The position numbers and the translations under genes are program-made. Shown piece after piece: positions 10,337 through 20,589 of a stretch of DNA of 64,000 nucleotides. Each line of letters starts with the position of its first letter. Position 1 is the stretch's first letter. The notes under the pieces are model-generated. The model made no database searches. It had not been told where the DNA came from and saw only the letters and a program-made list of their open reading frames with translations. The DNA comes from Terracoccus sp. 273MFTsu3.1 (lineage in GTDB: Bacteria; Actinomycetota; Actinomycetes; Actinomycetales; Dermatophilaceae): positions 187,095-251,094 of the forward strand of contig NZ_KB911823.1 in the NCBI RefSeq assembly GCF_000383675.1. The letters run 5' to 3'.

Positions 10337-11973
10337 GCGCGGCCTCCTGCCAGCAGCGCCTCGCGCAGCTGCGCGAGACCTGCGTCGTGGTCGGTGAGGT
10401 GCAGCTGGAGGACGGGGCGACCGTGGTCCGCGAGGACCGCGGCGTCGCCGCCCGCCTGGGACGCGATGAAGTCACCGAAGGTGAACTCGCGTCCGGGAAT
10501 CGGGAGGTCCTCCTTGGGCTCCGTCGTGATCTGGAGGTAGACGCCGACCGCCGGGCCACCCTTGTGGAACTGGCCGGTCGAGTGCAGGAAGCGCGGGCCC
10601 CAGCCGAACGTCGTCGGACGCTCGGTGCGACGGGCCAGCGGGACGCGGCACGCGGCGAGGTCGGCGTCGGCCAGCCGGTCGAGGTAGGCCATGACGGCGA
10701 CGTAGCCGTGCTCCGGGTCGAGCTGCGCGAAGAGCGCGTCGAGGGCGGCGGGCACGGTCTGCGCGCCGCCGAGCCAGTCGCCCGACCCACCGAGCGTGCG
10801 GATCTCGATGGCGCCGTCCGTCGCGGCGGGATCCGTGCTCGCACCCGTCCCCTGGTCGAGCAGGGCGCGGGCGGCCTTCTTGGCGCTCTCGACGTCCGGC
10901 TGGTCGAAGGGGTTGATGCCGAGCAGGCGCCCGGCGACGGCGGTGGCCACCTCCCACAGGAGCAGCTGGGCACCGAGGGCGCCGCCCACGCGTACCTCCG
11001 AGGCGACGTCGTCGGCGGGGATCGCTTCGTCGTCCGCGGCGACGAGACGCGCCACGGTGACGTCGGCCGCGGGCCAGGCCACCTCGGGGTCCTCGTCGCC
11101 GCCGGCGACGACCGGCAGGACACCGGTGCCGTTCTTGCCGGTGGACTCCGCGATGAGCTGCTCGGCCCAGTCGGCGAACCCGATGATGCCGGAGCCGTCG
11201 TCGACGAGGACGAGCTTGTCACGCAGGGGGTCGGTGCCACCCATGGCGGCGCCGAGACGCAGGCCGGGGTTGGCGTCGTCGTCGGCGGCCAGCAGGTCCG
11301 CGACGGACTCGGCCTCGTCGAGGAGGGCCTCGACGTCGACGCCGGCGAGCCCGCTCGGCACGAGGCCGAAGGCGGTCAGCGCCGAGTAGCGGCCACCGAC
11401 GTCGGGGTCGGCGTTGACGACGCGGTAGCCCTTGGCGCGGGACTCCTCGTCGAGCGGGCTGCCGGGGTCGGTGACGATGACGATGCGCGACGCGGGGTCG
11501 ATGCCGGCGTCGGTGAACGCCTGCTCGTAGGCACGGCGCTGGGAGTCGGTCTCGACCGTGGAGCCGGACTTGCTCGAGACGACGACCACGGTGTGCTCGA
11601 GGTCGTCGCCGAGGGCGCGCCGGACGTAGTCGGGGTCGGACGAGTCGAGCACGACGAGCGGCTTGCCGGCCGTGGCGCAGATGACCTCGGGTGCGAGCGA
11701 GGAGCCGCCCATGCCGCAGAGGACGACATGCGTCAGGCCCTGCTCCGCGAAGGAGTCGCGCAGCGCGGCGATCTCGCCGACGAGGGGGCGCGACGACCGC
11801 GGGAGGCCCACCCAGGACAGGCGGATCCGCGACTCGGACTCGGCGTCGGGACCCCACAGCGTGGCGTCCCGGGCGAAGAGGCGGCTCGCGACGGAGTCGC
11901 CGACGAGGCTCGGTACGTGCCTCCCGATCGCGTCCGCCGCTGCTCCTGATGCGCTGACGGACAGCGAGCTCAT
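10333..11973 (-). CDS. pgi: Glucose-6-phosphate isomerase
   Basis: A 546-residue phosphoglucose isomerase of the actinobacterial type, with SIS-fold sugar-phosphate binding. [16 protein letters not shown] and [14 protein letters not shown] are the sugar-phosphate loops, and [18 protein letters not shown] follows. The ATG at 11973 overlaps the tal stop (ATGA); a longer in-frame start at 12024 would overlap tal deeply and adds non-conserved Arg/Gly. Pgi links the pentose phosphate operon back to glycolysis. Confidence 0.95.
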   Translation of the reverse strand: MSSLSVSASGAAADAIGRHVPSLVGDSVASRLFARDATLWGPDAESESRIRLSWVGLPRSSRPLVGEIAALRDSFAEQGLTHVVLCGMGGSSLAPEVICATAGKPLVVLDSSDPDYVRRALGDDLEHTVVVVSSKSGSTVETDSQRRAYEQAFTDAGIDPASRIVIVTDPGSPLDEESRAKGYRVVNADPDVGGRYSALTAFGLVPSGLAGVDVEALLDEAESVADLLAADDDANPGLRLGAAMGGTDPLRDKLVLVDDGSGIIGFADWAEQLIAESTGKNGTGVLPVVAGGDEDPEVAWPAADVTVARLVAADDEAIPADDVASEVRVGGALGAQLLLWEVATAVAGRLLGINPFDQPDVESAKKAARALLDQGTGASTDPAATDGAIEIRTLGGSGDWLGGAQTVPAALDALFAQLDPEHGYVAVMAYLDRLADADLAACRVPLARRTERPTTFGWGPRFLHSTGQFHKGGPAVGVYLQITTEPKEDLPIPGREFTFGDFIASQAGGDAAVLADHGRPVLQLHLTDHDAGLAQLREALLAGGRA

Positions 11974-13091
11974 GCCGTCACCTTCTCCATCTCCGCGGTG
12001 ACGCCGTCCAACAACTCGCCCCACGCCTTCTCGAACTTGTCGACACCCTCGGTCTCGAGCAGGTCGACGACCTCGTTGTACGAGACCCCGACGCCCTCGA
12101 GGTCGTCGAGGACGTTGCCGGCCAGCTCGTAGCTGCCGGTCACCGTGTCGCCGTGGATGTCGCCGTGGTCGGCCGTCGCCTCGAGCGTCTTGCCGGGCAT
12201 CGTGTTGACGACGTCGGCGGCGACGAGCTCGTCGACGTACATCGTGTCGGGGTAGGCCGGGTCCTTGACGCCGGTGGACGCCCAGAGTGGGCGCTGCACG
12301 TTGGCACCGGCCTCGGCGAGCGAGCCCCAGCGCGGCGTCGAGAAGACCTCCTCGAAGGCCTGGTAGGCAAGGCGGGCGTTGGCGAGGCCGGCCTTGCCCT
12401 TGAGGGCGCGGGCCTCCTCGGTGCCGATGGCGTCGAGCCGCTTGTCGATCTCGGTGTCGACGCGCGAGACGAAGAACGAGGCGACCGAATGGATCGTCGA
12501 CAGGTCGTGCCCGTTGGCGTGCGCCTTCTCGAGGCCCTCGAGGTAGGCGTTCATGACGGCGCGGTAGCGCTCGAGGGAGAAGATCAGCGTCACGTTGACG
12601 CTGATGCCCTCGGCGATGGTGGCCGTGATGGCCGGGAGGCCGGCCTTCGTCGCGGGGATCTTGATGAGGACGTTCGGGCGGTCGACCGCGGCATACAGCT
12701 GCTTGGCCTGCTCGACGGTCTTGTCGGTGTCGTGGGCGAGGCGCGGGTCGACCTCGATCGAGACGCGGCCGTCGACACCCTTCGTCGACTCGTAGAGCGG
12801 GAGGAAGAGGTCACAGGCACGGCGCACGTCGGACGTGGTCAGCTCGAAGACGACGCTCTCGACGTCCTTGCCGTCCTTGGTCAGCGCGGCGAGGTCGTCG
12901 TTGTAGCGCTCACCCTTGGAGAGCGCGGCCTGGAAGATCGAGGGGTTCGACGTCAGGCCGACGACGTTGCGCTCCTCGATGAGCTCGGAGATCTTGCCGG
13001 TCTCGATGAGCTCGCGGGACAGGTCGTCGAGCCAGATGGAGACGCCTGCTTCTGAGAGGGCCTGGGTGTTCGGGTTGGTCATGCTGGTCAC
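11970..13091 (-). CDS. tal: Transaldolase
   Basis: A 373-residue transaldolase of the actinobacterial long subfamily (class 2), exchanging dihydroxyacetone units between sedoheptulose-7-phosphate and glyceraldehyde-3-phosphate. The Schiff-base lysine is in [28 protein letters not shown] near the N-terminus and [16 protein letters not shown] are family signatures. The GTG at 13091 overlaps the tkt stop (GTGA), but the ATG at 13082 has better spacing from the purine-rich AAGGGGAAG, so either may be the true start. Confidence 0.96.
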   Translation of the reverse strand: MTSMTNPNTQALSEAGVSIWLDDLSRELIETGKISELIEERNVVGLTSNPSIFQAALSKGERYNDDLAALTKDGKDVESVVFELTTSDVRRACDLFLPLYESTKGVDGRVSIEVDPRLAHDTDKTVEQAKQLYAAVDRPNVLIKIPATKAGLPAITATIAEGISVNVTLIFSLERYRAVMNAYLEGLEKAHANGHDLSTIHSVASFFVSRVDTEIDKRLDAIGTEEARALKGKAGLANARLAYQAFEEVFSTPRWGSLAEAGANVQRPLWASTGVKDPAYPDTMYVDELVAADVVNTMPGKTLEATADHGDIHGDTVTGSYELAGNVLDDLEGVGVSYNEVVDLLETEGVDKFEKAWGELLDGVTAEMEKVTA

Positions 13092-15451
13092 TTCCCCTTG
13101 CTCGTTGCGGATGCGGCTGCCGCGCTGGCGGCCTTGCCGCTGCCGGTCTGCGCGTCGCCACCCATGACATCGGTGGACGCGCTCTGGGCGGCGCGGGCCG
13201 GGTTGGTCTCGGTGACCCCCGGGGCCTTCGTCGCGGAGCCCTTGGCTGCCTTGATGGAGTCCTTCGCGGCCTTGACGACGGCGTCGGCGGTGATGCCGAA
13301 CTCACGGAACAGCGTGGCCTGGTCGGCGGAGGCGCCGAAGTGCTCGATGCTGACGATGCGCCCGGCGTCGCCGACGACGTCGTGCCAGCCCATCGAGATC
13401 CCCGCCTCGACGCTGACGCGGGCCCGGACTGCGGGCGGCAGGACCTTGTCCTGGTAGGAACGGGTCTGCTTCTCGAACCATTCCCGGCACGGCATCGACA
13501 CGACGCGCGTGGCGATCCGGGACTTCTCGAGGCGCTCCGCGGCCTGGACCGCGAGCTGCACCTCGGAGCCGGTCGCGACGATGACGACGTCGGGGTCACC
13601 GGCGCGCGACTCCTCGACGAGGACGTAGGCGCCCTTGGCGACGCCGCTGACCTTGCCGTACCTCGTGCGGTCCCACGTGGGGACCGGCTGGCGCGTCAGG
13701 CAGAGGGCGGCGGGCCCGTCACCGTTCGTCAGGATCTGCGCCCAGGCCGCGGCGGTCTCGTTGGCGTCCGCCGGGCGGACGACGTCGAGGCCGGGGATGG
13801 CGCGCAGGGCCGCGAGGTGCTCGATCGGCTGGTGGGTCGGGCCGTCCTCGCCGAGCCCGATGGAGTCGTGCGTCCACACGTAGGTGACCGGTGCCTGCTG
13901 GATCGCGGCGAGACGCACGGCCGGGCGCATGTAGTCGGAGAAGACGAGGAACGTGCCGCCGTAGGGACGGGTCAGGCCCTCGAGTGCGATCCCGTTGAGG
14001 ATCATGCCCATCCCGTTCTCGCGGATGCCGAAGTGCAGCGTGCGGCCGAACGGGCCGCCCTTCCACGTCGACGTCTGCTTCGAGGTGGGGATGAAGGACG
14101 GCTGGCCCTCCATCGTCGTGTTGTTGGACTCGGCGAGGTCGGCGGAGCCGCCCCAGAGCTCGGGCATGACGTCGGCGATGGCCGTGAGGACCTTGCCGGA
14201 GGCGGCACGGGTCGCGACGCCCTTCTCGTCGGCGGGGAAGGTCGGCATCGCCTTGGCGAGGCCAGCCGGGGCCTGGCCCGCGAGGATGCGGTCGAGCAGG
14301 GCCGCACGGTCCGGGTTGGCCCTGCGCCACGCCTTGTACGCCTTGTCCCACTCGCGGTGAGCGGCCTTGCCGCGCTTGACGACGTCGCGAGCGTGCTTGA
14401 GGACGGCGGGTTCGACGGCGAAGGTCTTCTTCGGGTCGAAGCCGAGCAGCTCCTTCGTCCCGCTGATCTCCTCGTCGCCGAGGGCCGAGCCGTGGGACTT
14501 GCCGGTGTTCTGCTTCGTCGGCGCGGGCCACGCGATGATCGTGTGCAGCACGACGAGGGTCGGCTTGTCCGTCACCGAGTCGCCGGAGCGGATCGCGGCG
14601 AGCAGCGCGTCGACGTCCTCGACGTAGGTCGCGCCGTCGGCGTCCTTGCGCCAGTCGACGCGCGCGACGTGCCAGCCGTAGGCCTCGAAGCGCGCCGCGA
14701 CGTCCTCGCTGAACGCGATGTCGGTGTCGTCCTCGATGGAGATCTGGTTGGCGTCGTAGACGACGGTGAGGTTGCCGAGCTCCTGGTGGCCGGCGAGGGC
14801 GCAGGCCTCGTGGGAGACGCCCTCCTGCATGTCACCGTCGGAGGCGATGACGTAGACGTGGTGGTCGAAGGGGCTCGTGCCCGGCTTGGCATCGGGGTCG
14901 AAGAGGCCGCGCTGGCGGCGCTGCGCCATGGCCATGCCGACGGCCGAGGCGAGACCCGAACCGAGCGGGCCGGTCGTGATCTCGACACCGGGGGTGTGGT
15001 GGACCTCGGGGTGGCCCGGCGTCAGCGAGCCCCACGTGCGCAGCGACTTGAGGTCGTCGAGCGAGAGGCCGTAGCCACTGAGGTAGAGCTGGATGTACTG
15101 CGTGAGGCTCGAGTGCCCGCAGGAGAGCACGAACCGGTCGCGTCCGAGCCAGGCCGGGTCGGACGGGTCGTGCGTCATGACGTTCTGGTAGAGCAGGTAC
15201 GCGAGCGGCGCGAGCGACATGGCCGTGCCCGGGTGGCCGTTGCCGACCTTCTGCACGGCGTCGGCGGCGAGCAGTCGCGTGGTGTCGACCGCGCGCACGT
15301 CGAGATCGCTCCAGCCGGCCTTCTTCGCCACGGGCAGCGGCAGACCCGGGTCGCGCTGTGCCAGCAGGCCCTTCGTCTTCGCGGTCCGCGTGGTGCTGGA
15401 TCGGGTGGGCTTCTTCGCCTTCGTGGCGGTGCTGGACGCAGCAGTGGGCAC
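13088..15451 (-). CDS. tkt: Transketolase with Lys/Ala/Thr-rich N- and C-terminal extensions
   Basis: A 787-residue thiamine-diphosphate transketolase, larger than the usual ~700. The conserved part begins near [38 protein letters not shown], the ThDP/metal motif [14 protein letters not shown] and [20 protein letters not shown] are intact. The GTG at 15451 is preferred because AAGGAG lies 9 nt upstream; the in-frame start at 15550 has no such site. Residues 1-32 and the last ~60 are low-complexity ([44 protein letters not shown]), echoing the OpcA tail encoded in the same operon. First gene of the operon. Confidence 0.96.
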   Translation of the reverse strand: MPTAASSTATKAKKPTRSSTTRTAKTKGLLAQRDPGLPLPVAKKAGWSDLDVRAVDTTRLLAADAVQKVGNGHPGTAMSLAPLAYLLYQNVMTHDPSDPAWLGRDRFVLSCGHSSLTQYIQLYLSGYGLSLDDLKSLRTWGSLTPGHPEVHHTPGVEITTGPLGSGLASAVGMAMAQRRQRGLFDPDAKPGTSPFDHHVYVIASDGDMQEGVSHEACALAGHQELGNLTVVYDANQISIEDDTDIAFSEDVAARFEAYGWHVARVDWRKDADGATYVEDVDALLAAIRSGDSVTDKPTLVVLHTIIAWPAPTKQNTGKSHGSALGDEEISGTKELLGFDPKKTFAVEPAVLKHARDVVKRGKAAHREWDKAYKAWRRANPDRAALLDRILAGQAPAGLAKAMPTFPADEKGVATRAASGKVLTAIADVMPELWGGSADLAESNNTTMEGQPSFIPTSKQTSTWKGGPFGRTLHFGIRENGMGMILNGIALEGLTRPYGGTFLVFSDYMRPAVRLAAIQQAPVTYVWTHDSIGLGEDGPTHQPIEHLAALRAIPGLDVVRPADANETAAAWAQILTNGDGPAALCLTRQPVPTWDRTRYGKVSGVAKGAYVLVEESRAGDPDVVIVATGSEVQLAVQAAERLEKSRIATRVVSMPCREWFEKQTRSYQDKVLPPAVRARVSVEAGISMGWHDVVGDAGRIVSIEHFGASADQATLFREFGITADAVVKAAKDSIKAAKGSATKAPGVTETNPARAAQSASTDVMGGDAQTGSGKAASAAAASATSKGK

Positions 15452-15586
15452 GGAACGGGTCTCCTTCAACAAGGGTTGATCACGTACGGCCACGAGCCTA
15501 GTGCCCGCGCTGTGAGGGACGACACCTCGCCCGGCGGTCGGAACGGCCATCTGCCGGTGCGGTGCCGGCCGTCGGCGGCGACGGTC

Positions 15587-15592
15587 TAGACT
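15587..15592 (+). promoter_or_regulatory. Candidate -10 element of ctaB
   Basis: TAGACT in the tkt-ctaB divergent gap matches TAnnnT; transcription would begin near 15599, just before the ATG at 15602. Confidence 0.4.
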
Positions 15593-15652
15593 TGCGACGC
15601 AATGCTCACGTACCCAGCGGGTCGGAGCGACGTACCAGCGGTGAGGATCTCA

Positions 15653-16615
15653 GTGACAACGGTGGACCCCCGCGCCGACCTCTCGGCGCTGCACGGTCCC
15701 GACGGCAGTGGGCTGAAGTTCCTCCTCGGACAGTACGTCTCGCTGATGAAGCCGCGGATCATCGAGCTGCTCCTCATCACCACCATCCCCGTGATGTTCC
15801 TGGCGGAGCAGGGCGTGCCCGACCTGTGGCTCGTCGTCGTCACCGTCGTCGGTGGCACGCTGTCCGCCGGTGCGGCCAACACCCTCAACTGCTACATCGA
15901 CCGCGACATCGACGCCGTCATGCACCGCACGAGTCGTCGGCCGCTCGTCACCGGAACGGTCAGTCCCCGGGGCGCGCTCGTGTTCGGGGTGGCGCTGGCC
16001 GTCGGGTCGACCGTGTGGCTGGGCCTGCTCGTCAACTGGCTGAGCGCCTGGCTCGCCCTCGGGGCGCTGCTCTTCTACGTCTTCGGCTACACGCTGCTGC
16101 TCAAGCGCCGCACGGCCCAGAACATCGTCTGGGGCGGCGCCGCGGGCTGCATGCCGGTGCTCATCGGCTGGTCGGCGGTCACCGACTCGCTCAGCTGGTC
16201 GGCGTTCATCCTCTTCATGGTCATCTTCTTCTGGACGCCGCCGCACTACTGGCCGCTGTCGATGCGCTACAAGGACGACTACGCCACGGCGCACGTGCCG
16301 ATGCTGCCGGTCGTCGAGCGGTTCGTCGTCGTCGCGCGCCAGATCGTCGCCTACTCGTGGGCCATGGTGCTCACGTCGCTGGCGCTCGTGCCGGTCCAGC
16401 AGGTCGGCTGGGTCTACACCGCCGCTGCCGTGGTCGCCGGCGCGCTCTTCCTCACCGAGGCGCACCGTCTCCTCGCCAAGGCGAAGGCCGGTGCGGCCGA
16501 GGACGTCCTCAAGCCGATGCGCCTGTTCCACTTCTCGATCACGTACCTCACGATCCTCTTCGTGGGAGTCGCGCTCGACCCCATCTGGCACCTGCCGCTG
16601 CCGTTCTTCTCCTGA
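15653..16615 (+). CDS. ctaB: Heme o synthase (protoheme IX farnesyltransferase)
   Basis: A UbiA-family membrane prenyltransferase that adds a farnesyl group to heme b to give heme o for cytochrome aa3 oxidase. The Asp-rich motif [17 protein letters not shown] and the second conserved loop with [14 protein letters not shown] are present, with about nine hydrophobic helices. The GTG at 15653 has GAGG 6 nt upstream and gives 320 residues. An in-frame ATG at 15602 (337 residues) lies 10 nt after a TAGACT -10 and could be a near-leaderless start. Divergent from tkt and convergent with the GNAT-Nudix gene. Confidence 0.94.
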   Translation: MTTVDPRADLSALHGPDGSGLKFLLGQYVSLMKPRIIELLLITTIPVMFLAEQGVPDLWLVVVTVVGGTLSAGAANTLNCYIDRDIDAVMHRTSRRPLVTGTVSPRGALVFGVALAVGSTVWLGLLVNWLSAWLALGALLFYVFGYTLLLKRRTAQNIVWGGAAGCMPVLIGWSAVTDSLSWSAFILFMVIFFWTPPHYWPLSMRYKDDYATAHVPMLPVVERFVVVARQIVAYSWAMVLTSLALVPVQQVGWVYTAAAVVAGALFLTEAHRLLAKAKAGAAEDVLKPMRLFHFSITYLTILFVGVALDPIWHLPLPFFS

Positions 16616-16622
16616 CCGGGGA

Positions 16623-16652
16623 CGCCACACCGAGGGCGTATGCCGTGTGGCG
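16623..16652. terminator. Hairpin between convergent ctaB and GNAT-Nudix gene
   Basis: CGCCACAC (16623-16630) pairs with GTGTGGCG (16645-16652); the flanks TGACC/GGTCA extend it partly. The loop carries the heptamer GTATGCC (16638-16644). It sits in the 40 bp between two converging stops. Confidence 0.6.
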
Positions 16653-16655
16653 CGG

Positions 16656-17669
16656 TCAGAGGGTCGGCGTGCCGTCCTCGAGGTAGAGCGTCCCGCCGTC
16701 GTGAGCGTGCAGCGCGTCGAGCAGCCGCTCGTTGTAGGGGGCGACCCGCCCCGTCCAGTCCCCTGGAGCGGCCCAGTGGACGCCGCGGATCTCGCGCTGC
16801 TGCAGGTGCGCCCGCTCGACGACGGCGGCGTCGACGGTGCCGAGGTCGAAGACGAAGACCGTCGCGTCGCCCCAGCCGTGCAGGGCTGGGAGCCAGTTGA
16901 CCGCGAGCAGCGGCCCGGCGGTGACGGCGAGGTCGAGCTCCTCACGGACCTCGCGGACGACGCACGCGGCGGGTGACTCGTGCCGGTCGACCACGCCGCC
17001 GGGGAGGTCCCACTCGCGCTTGTAGACGAGCTCGCACAGCAGCAGGTGCCCCGCGCCGGAGCGCAGGACGCCCTGGGCGATGGCGCGCTTGGTCGGAAGG
17101 GTCGAGTCGAGCATCGCCGTGAAGCCCTCACGGGTGTCCGGATGTGCGTCGTCGCGCCGCCGACCGAGCACGACCGTGTCCTGGCGCACGCCGGCGAGCG
17201 TCGCGTTCCCGCGCAGCCGTCCCTCCCGGCGGAGCCCGGCTCGCAGGGCGGTGCGCACGGATGCCCGGTTGTCGGGGTTGACGTGCGCCTCGACACGCTC
17301 GAGGTCGAGCGCCTCGAAGGCCCACTCGACGAGGAGGCGCACGGCCCGCCACGCGAGACCCTGACCGCGGTAGGGGGCGAAGACCGCCCAGGACAGGACG
17401 CCGACACCGGGGTCCTGCACGCGGACGTCGACCGTGCCGGCGGGTCGCCCACGCCACTGCACGAGGTAGGTCACCTTGGACCGGTCGGACCACTCGGCGT
17501 GGGTGCGCTCGATCCAGGTCCGGTGCTCGTCGGCCGGTGGTTCGACGGCGGGGAAGTCGAACCAGCGGGCGATCTCGCGGTCGTGGAGAGGGCGGGTCTC
17601 GTCGCTGTCGTCGATCGTCCACGGCCGCAGCACGAGCTCGCCCTCACGGAGCGTCGGCTGGTCGGTCAC
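16656..17669 (-). CDS. GNAT acetyltransferase - Nudix hydrolase fusion
   Basis: A 337-residue two-domain protein. Residues ~5-180 are a RimJ/RimL-type GNAT domain (acetyl-CoA loop around YRGQGLAWRAVR, then NPDNRASVRTALRAGL). Residues ~195-330 are a Nudix domain, starting LCELVYKREWDLPGG. The Nudix box follows Gx5Ex7REUxEExGU except that the last Gly is Asp (REVREELDL); the catalytic glutamates remain. The substrate is unknown: GNATs of this kind acetylate protein N-termini or small amines, Nudix enzymes cleave nucleoside-diphosphate derivatives. The GTG start is 9 bp after the histidine kinase stop, so they probably share a transcript. Confidence 0.88.
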   Translation of the reverse strand: MTDQPTLREGELVLRPWTIDDSDETRPLHDREIARWFDFPAVEPPADEHRTWIERTHAEWSDRSKVTYLVQWRGRPAGTVDVRVQDPGVGVLSWAVFAPYRGQGLAWRAVRLLVEWAFEALDLERVEAHVNPDNRASVRTALRAGLRREGRLRGNATLAGVRQDTVVLGRRRDDAHPDTREGFTAMLDSTLPTKRAIAQGVLRSGAGHLLLCELVYKREWDLPGGVVDRHESPAACVVREVREELDLAVTAGPLLAVNWLPALHGWGDATVFVFDLGTVDAAVVERAHLQQREIRGVHWAAPGDWTGRVAPYNERLLDALHAHDGGTLYLEDGTPTL

Positions 17670-17678
17670 CTCCCCAGC

Positions 17679-18731
17679 CTAGGGATGACCATCGGGCGCG
17701 GGCGCGCCGAGGGGGCCGGCGCCGGCGCCGGAGACGGGCAGGGCAAGCTCGAACCGGCAGCCGTGGCCGGCGTTGGCCACCGTCACGTCACCCCCGTGGG
17801 CCCGGGCGATCCCGCGCGCGACGGCGAGGCCGAGGCCGGCGCCCACGCCCGCGGCCGGCGTTCGCGCACTCGTGCCGCGCCAGCCCGGGTCGAAGAGCCG
17901 GTCGAGCTCGTCGGGAGGTATGCCGCCGCAGCCGTCCGCGACACTGACGCGGGCCACGTCGTCGTCGGCGGTGAGGGAGATGTCGACCCGGCCGCCGGGG
18001 TCCGTGTGGGTCAGCGCGTTCGTCACGAGGTTGGCGAGGGCGCGCGAGAGCTCACCCGCGTCGGCCGAGGCGGTGACGGACTCGACCGGGGCGGAGCCGC
18101 CCACGAGCACCCCTCGGCGATCCGCGAGGACCCGTGCCGATGCCAGGGCGTCGGAGACGAGGTCGCCGAAGTCGACGGGGGCGCGGTCGAGTCGCAGCGT
18201 GCCGGACTGCAGCCGCGACAGCGCGAGGAGCCCCCCGACCATGTCGGACATGCGGTCGGCCTCGGACCGGATGCGTGCCGGATAGCTGCCGTCGGCGGGG
18301 GCGTGGCCGTCCTCGATGGCCTCGGCCATCGCACGGATGCCGGCGAGCGGGGTGCGCAGGTCGTGCGACACCCAGGCGACGAGCTCCCGGCGGCTCTGCT
18401 CGACCTGTCGGTCGCGGTCGCGCTCGGCGGCCTCCTCGGCGGAGGCGCGCATCAGCTCCTGCACGCGCCGGGCGATGAGCCAGCCGAAGACGGCCGCGAT
18501 GGGCAGGGAGGTCGCCGTCACGACGAGGACCACGGCCTGGTCGTGCTCGTTGATGAACATCGCGTGCGCCGTGACGACCACGCCGAGTGCGACGCTGAGG
18601 ATGACGACGACAGGTGCCAGGACCGCGGCGGCGACGAGCGAGCGGGAGGCGAGGGCCCGGACGACGAGCGCCCCGACCGTCCCGACGGCGACCGCCGCGA
18701 GCGCGGCCAGCAGGGCCGCCTCGGCGATCAC
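17679..18731 (-). CDS. Two-component sensor histidine kinase
   Basis: A 350-residue membrane histidine kinase. Three hydrophobic segments (about 4-27, 31-60, 65-88) are followed by a short linker and a HisKA domain with the phospho-acceptor His123 in AWVSHDLRTPLAGI. The HATPase domain has the N box (NLVTNALTHT) and the G1 box (VADGCGGIPPDELDRLF). Only about 5 residues separate helices 2 and 3 on the outside, so it probably senses through the membrane or an inner ligand. The GTG overlaps the regulator stop (GTGA). The signal is not recognisable. Confidence 0.93.
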   Translation of the reverse strand: MIAEAALLAALAAVAVGTVGALVVRALASRSLVAAAVLAPVVVILSVALGVVVTAHAMFINEHDQAVVLVVTATSLPIAAVFGWLIARRVQELMRASAEEAAERDRDRQVEQSRRELVAWVSHDLRTPLAGIRAMAEAIEDGHAPADGSYPARIRSEADRMSDMVGGLLALSRLQSGTLRLDRAPVDFGDLVSDALASARVLADRRGVLVGGSAPVESVTASADAGELSRALANLVTNALTHTDPGGRVDISLTADDDVARVSVADGCGGIPPDELDRLFDPGWRGTSARTPAAGVGAGLGLAVARGIARAHGGDVTVANAGHGCRFELALPVSGAGAGPLGAPAPDGHP

Positions 18732-19438
18732 GTCCCGACCGCCGTGGCGGCGGCCGCGCCGTCCCACCGGTAGCCGACGCCCCACACGGTCTGGAGCCGG
18801 ACGGGCCGCGCCGGGTCGGTCTCCACCTTCTCGCGCACCCGGCGCACGTGGACGGTGACCGTCGACTCGTCGCCGTACTCCCAGCCCCACACCTGTTCCA
18901 TGAGCTCGCGTCTGGAGAACGCCGTGCCCGGGTGGGCCATGAGGTGGGCGAGAAGGTCGAACTCGCGGCTGGTCAGGGCGAGCGGACGGTCGGCGAGCCA
19001 GGCCTGGTGGCGTCGGATGTCGACACGCAGGTCGTCGTCGACGAGCGTCGTCGCGGCGGGCGGTGCGGCGGGCGGTGCGGCACGGCGCAGGATCGACTGG
19101 ATGCGCAGCACGAGCTCGCGGCTGCTGAACGGCTTGGTCACGTAGTCGTCCGCACCGATCTCGAGGCCGAGGACCCGGTCGGACTCCTCGCCCCGGGCGG
19201 TCAGCATGACGACCGGCAGGTCGCCGCGCTCGGCGCGCAGCGTGCGGAAGACCTCGAGGCCGTCGAGACCGGGGAGGGTGAGGTCGAGCACGACGAGGTC
19301 GGGGGAGCGGTCACGCGCCACGGACAGCGCCTCGCGGCCGTCCTGCGCCTCGAGGACGTCGAGCCCGGCACGGGTCAGGTAGCCGGAGACGACCTCGCGA
19401 AGCGTGGGGTCGTCGTCGACGACGAGGACGGTGGGCAC
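18728..19438 (-). CDS. OmpR/PhoB-family response regulator
   Basis: A 236-residue response regulator. The receiver domain (1-120) has the acidic pocket VVDDDP, phospho-acceptor Asp52 in VLDLTLPGLDG, and Lys102 in YVTKPF. The winged-helix output domain (~135-230) carries LTSREFDLLAHLMAHPG and VHVRRVREKVE, typical of OmpR/PhoB members. It starts GTG at 19438 and is coupled to the kinase. Targets cannot be read from the window; it lies just downstream of ctaA, so a respiratory or envelope role is possible but unproven. Confidence 0.95.
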   Translation of the reverse strand: MPTVLVVDDDPTLREVVSGYLTRAGLDVLEAQDGREALSVARDRSPDLVVLDLTLPGLDGLEVFRTLRAERGDLPVVMLTARGEESDRVLGLEIGADDYVTKPFSSRELVLRIQSILRRAAPPAAPPAATTLVDDDLRVDIRRHQAWLADRPLALTSREFDLLAHLMAHPGTAFSRRELMEQVWGWEYGDESTVTVHVRRVREKVETDPARPVRLQTVWGVGYRWDGAAAATAVGT

Positions 19439-19515
19439 GTCCCCAGCCTAGGCAGCGGCGGGCCGTCGGCGAGGGCGAAAGTCCTTGCGGTCCGGTGACG
19501 TCGGGCGGACGGTCG

Positions 19516-20481
19516 TCAGACCGGGTGCCGCCTCGTCGCGAGGACGCCGAAGGTCAGGGCGACCACGAGCAGGCTGGCCCCGAGCATGTGGAGCAGCACG
19601 AGCAGCTCGGGCAGCTTCGTGAAGTACTGGACGTAGCCGATGAGCCCCTGCGCCAGGGTGACGACGAGCACCATGGTCCACGCGCGGCGGGCCTCGTCGG
19701 TGGTCGCCGTGATGCGCACGGCGACGAGGGTCGCGATGACGAGACCGCAGAAGAGCATGACGGCGTCGGCGTGCATCCACGAGACGAACCGCGGGTCGAA
19801 GCCCGTGCGCGCAGGCCGGTCGGCGTCACCCGAGTGCGGCCCCGAGCCGGTGACGATCGTGCCGAGGAGCAGCACGACGGCACCGACGGCGCTCGTGCCG
19901 AGGGCGAGCGTCCGTGCGAGCGGGTGCACGACGAGCTCACCCGGGCCCGAGACGTCGTCGCGGGCGCCGCGCACGAGCATGGTCGACAAGGAGACGAGGA
20001 CCATCGAGAGCAGGAAGTGCGACATGACGGTCCACGGGTTGAGGCCCGTCAGGACGGTGATGCCGCCGAGCACGGCCTGTGCGGGGATGCCGGCGAGGAC
20101 GCCGATGGCGACCCGGTGCAGACGCCGGCGCTCCGGCCAGTGCGTGAGCACGACCCACAGCGAGGCGAGGGCGAGCACCGTGACGACGCTCGTCAACGTG
20201 CGGTTGCCGAACTCGACGAGGTCGTGGAACTCGCTCTCGGGCGTCCGGACGGGGGTGAACGAGCCGGGCTGGCACTCCGGCCAGGTGCTGCACCCGAGAC
20301 CGCTGCCCGTGAGGCGCACGATGCCGCCGGTGACGACGATGCCGACCTCGCCGACGAGGTTGGCGAGCAGCAGGGGCCGCACCCAGCCGGGCCGGACGGC
20401 GGGGAGGCGGCCGGTGGCCCGGGCGAGACGGCTCGGGCCGGTCACGGGGGCGTCATCGGTCACGGGAGGCGTGGAGGACAC
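19516..20481 (-). CDS. ctaA: Heme a synthase
   Basis: A 321-residue CtaA/Cox15 that oxidises heme o to heme a for cytochrome c oxidase. About eight transmembrane helices are visible, with conserved heme-ligand histidines in FHDLVEFGNR, VMSHFLLS, SWMHADAVM and VLLHMLGAS. The extracytoplasmic cysteine pair GCSTWPEC near residue 65 is typical of the Gram-positive class. It starts at GTG 20481. ctaB, which makes its substrate, lies about 3 kb away on the other strand, with SURF1 in the same window. Confidence 0.95.
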   Translation of the reverse strand: MSSTPPVTDDAPVTGPSRLARATGRLPAVRPGWVRPLLLANLVGEVGIVVTGGIVRLTGSGLGCSTWPECQPGSFTPVRTPESEFHDLVEFGNRTLTSVVTVLALASLWVVLTHWPERRRLHRVAIGVLAGIPAQAVLGGITVLTGLNPWTVMSHFLLSMVLVSLSTMLVRGARDDVSGPGELVVHPLARTLALGTSAVGAVVLLLGTIVTGSGPHSGDADRPARTGFDPRFVSWMHADAVMLFCGLVIATLVAVRITATTDEARRAWTMVLVVTLAQGLIGYVQYFTKLPELLVLLHMLGASLLVVALTFGVLATRRHPV

Positions 20482-20589
20482 CCCGCAAGGGTATGCCGCC
20501 GAGCGCGGTCGCCCCGCATCGCCCCGGTGTCGTCGGGACCCTGAGGACGGACCGTCCCCGGACGGGCGGCGGTGCCGTGCGGGGCCGGG

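Noticed and set aside
13340-15589. 749-codon ORF antisense to tkt
   Set aside because: GC-rich coding DNA opens long antisense frames; the product is Arg/Gly/Asp/Val-rich low complexity with no motif, while tkt is unmistakable on the other strand.
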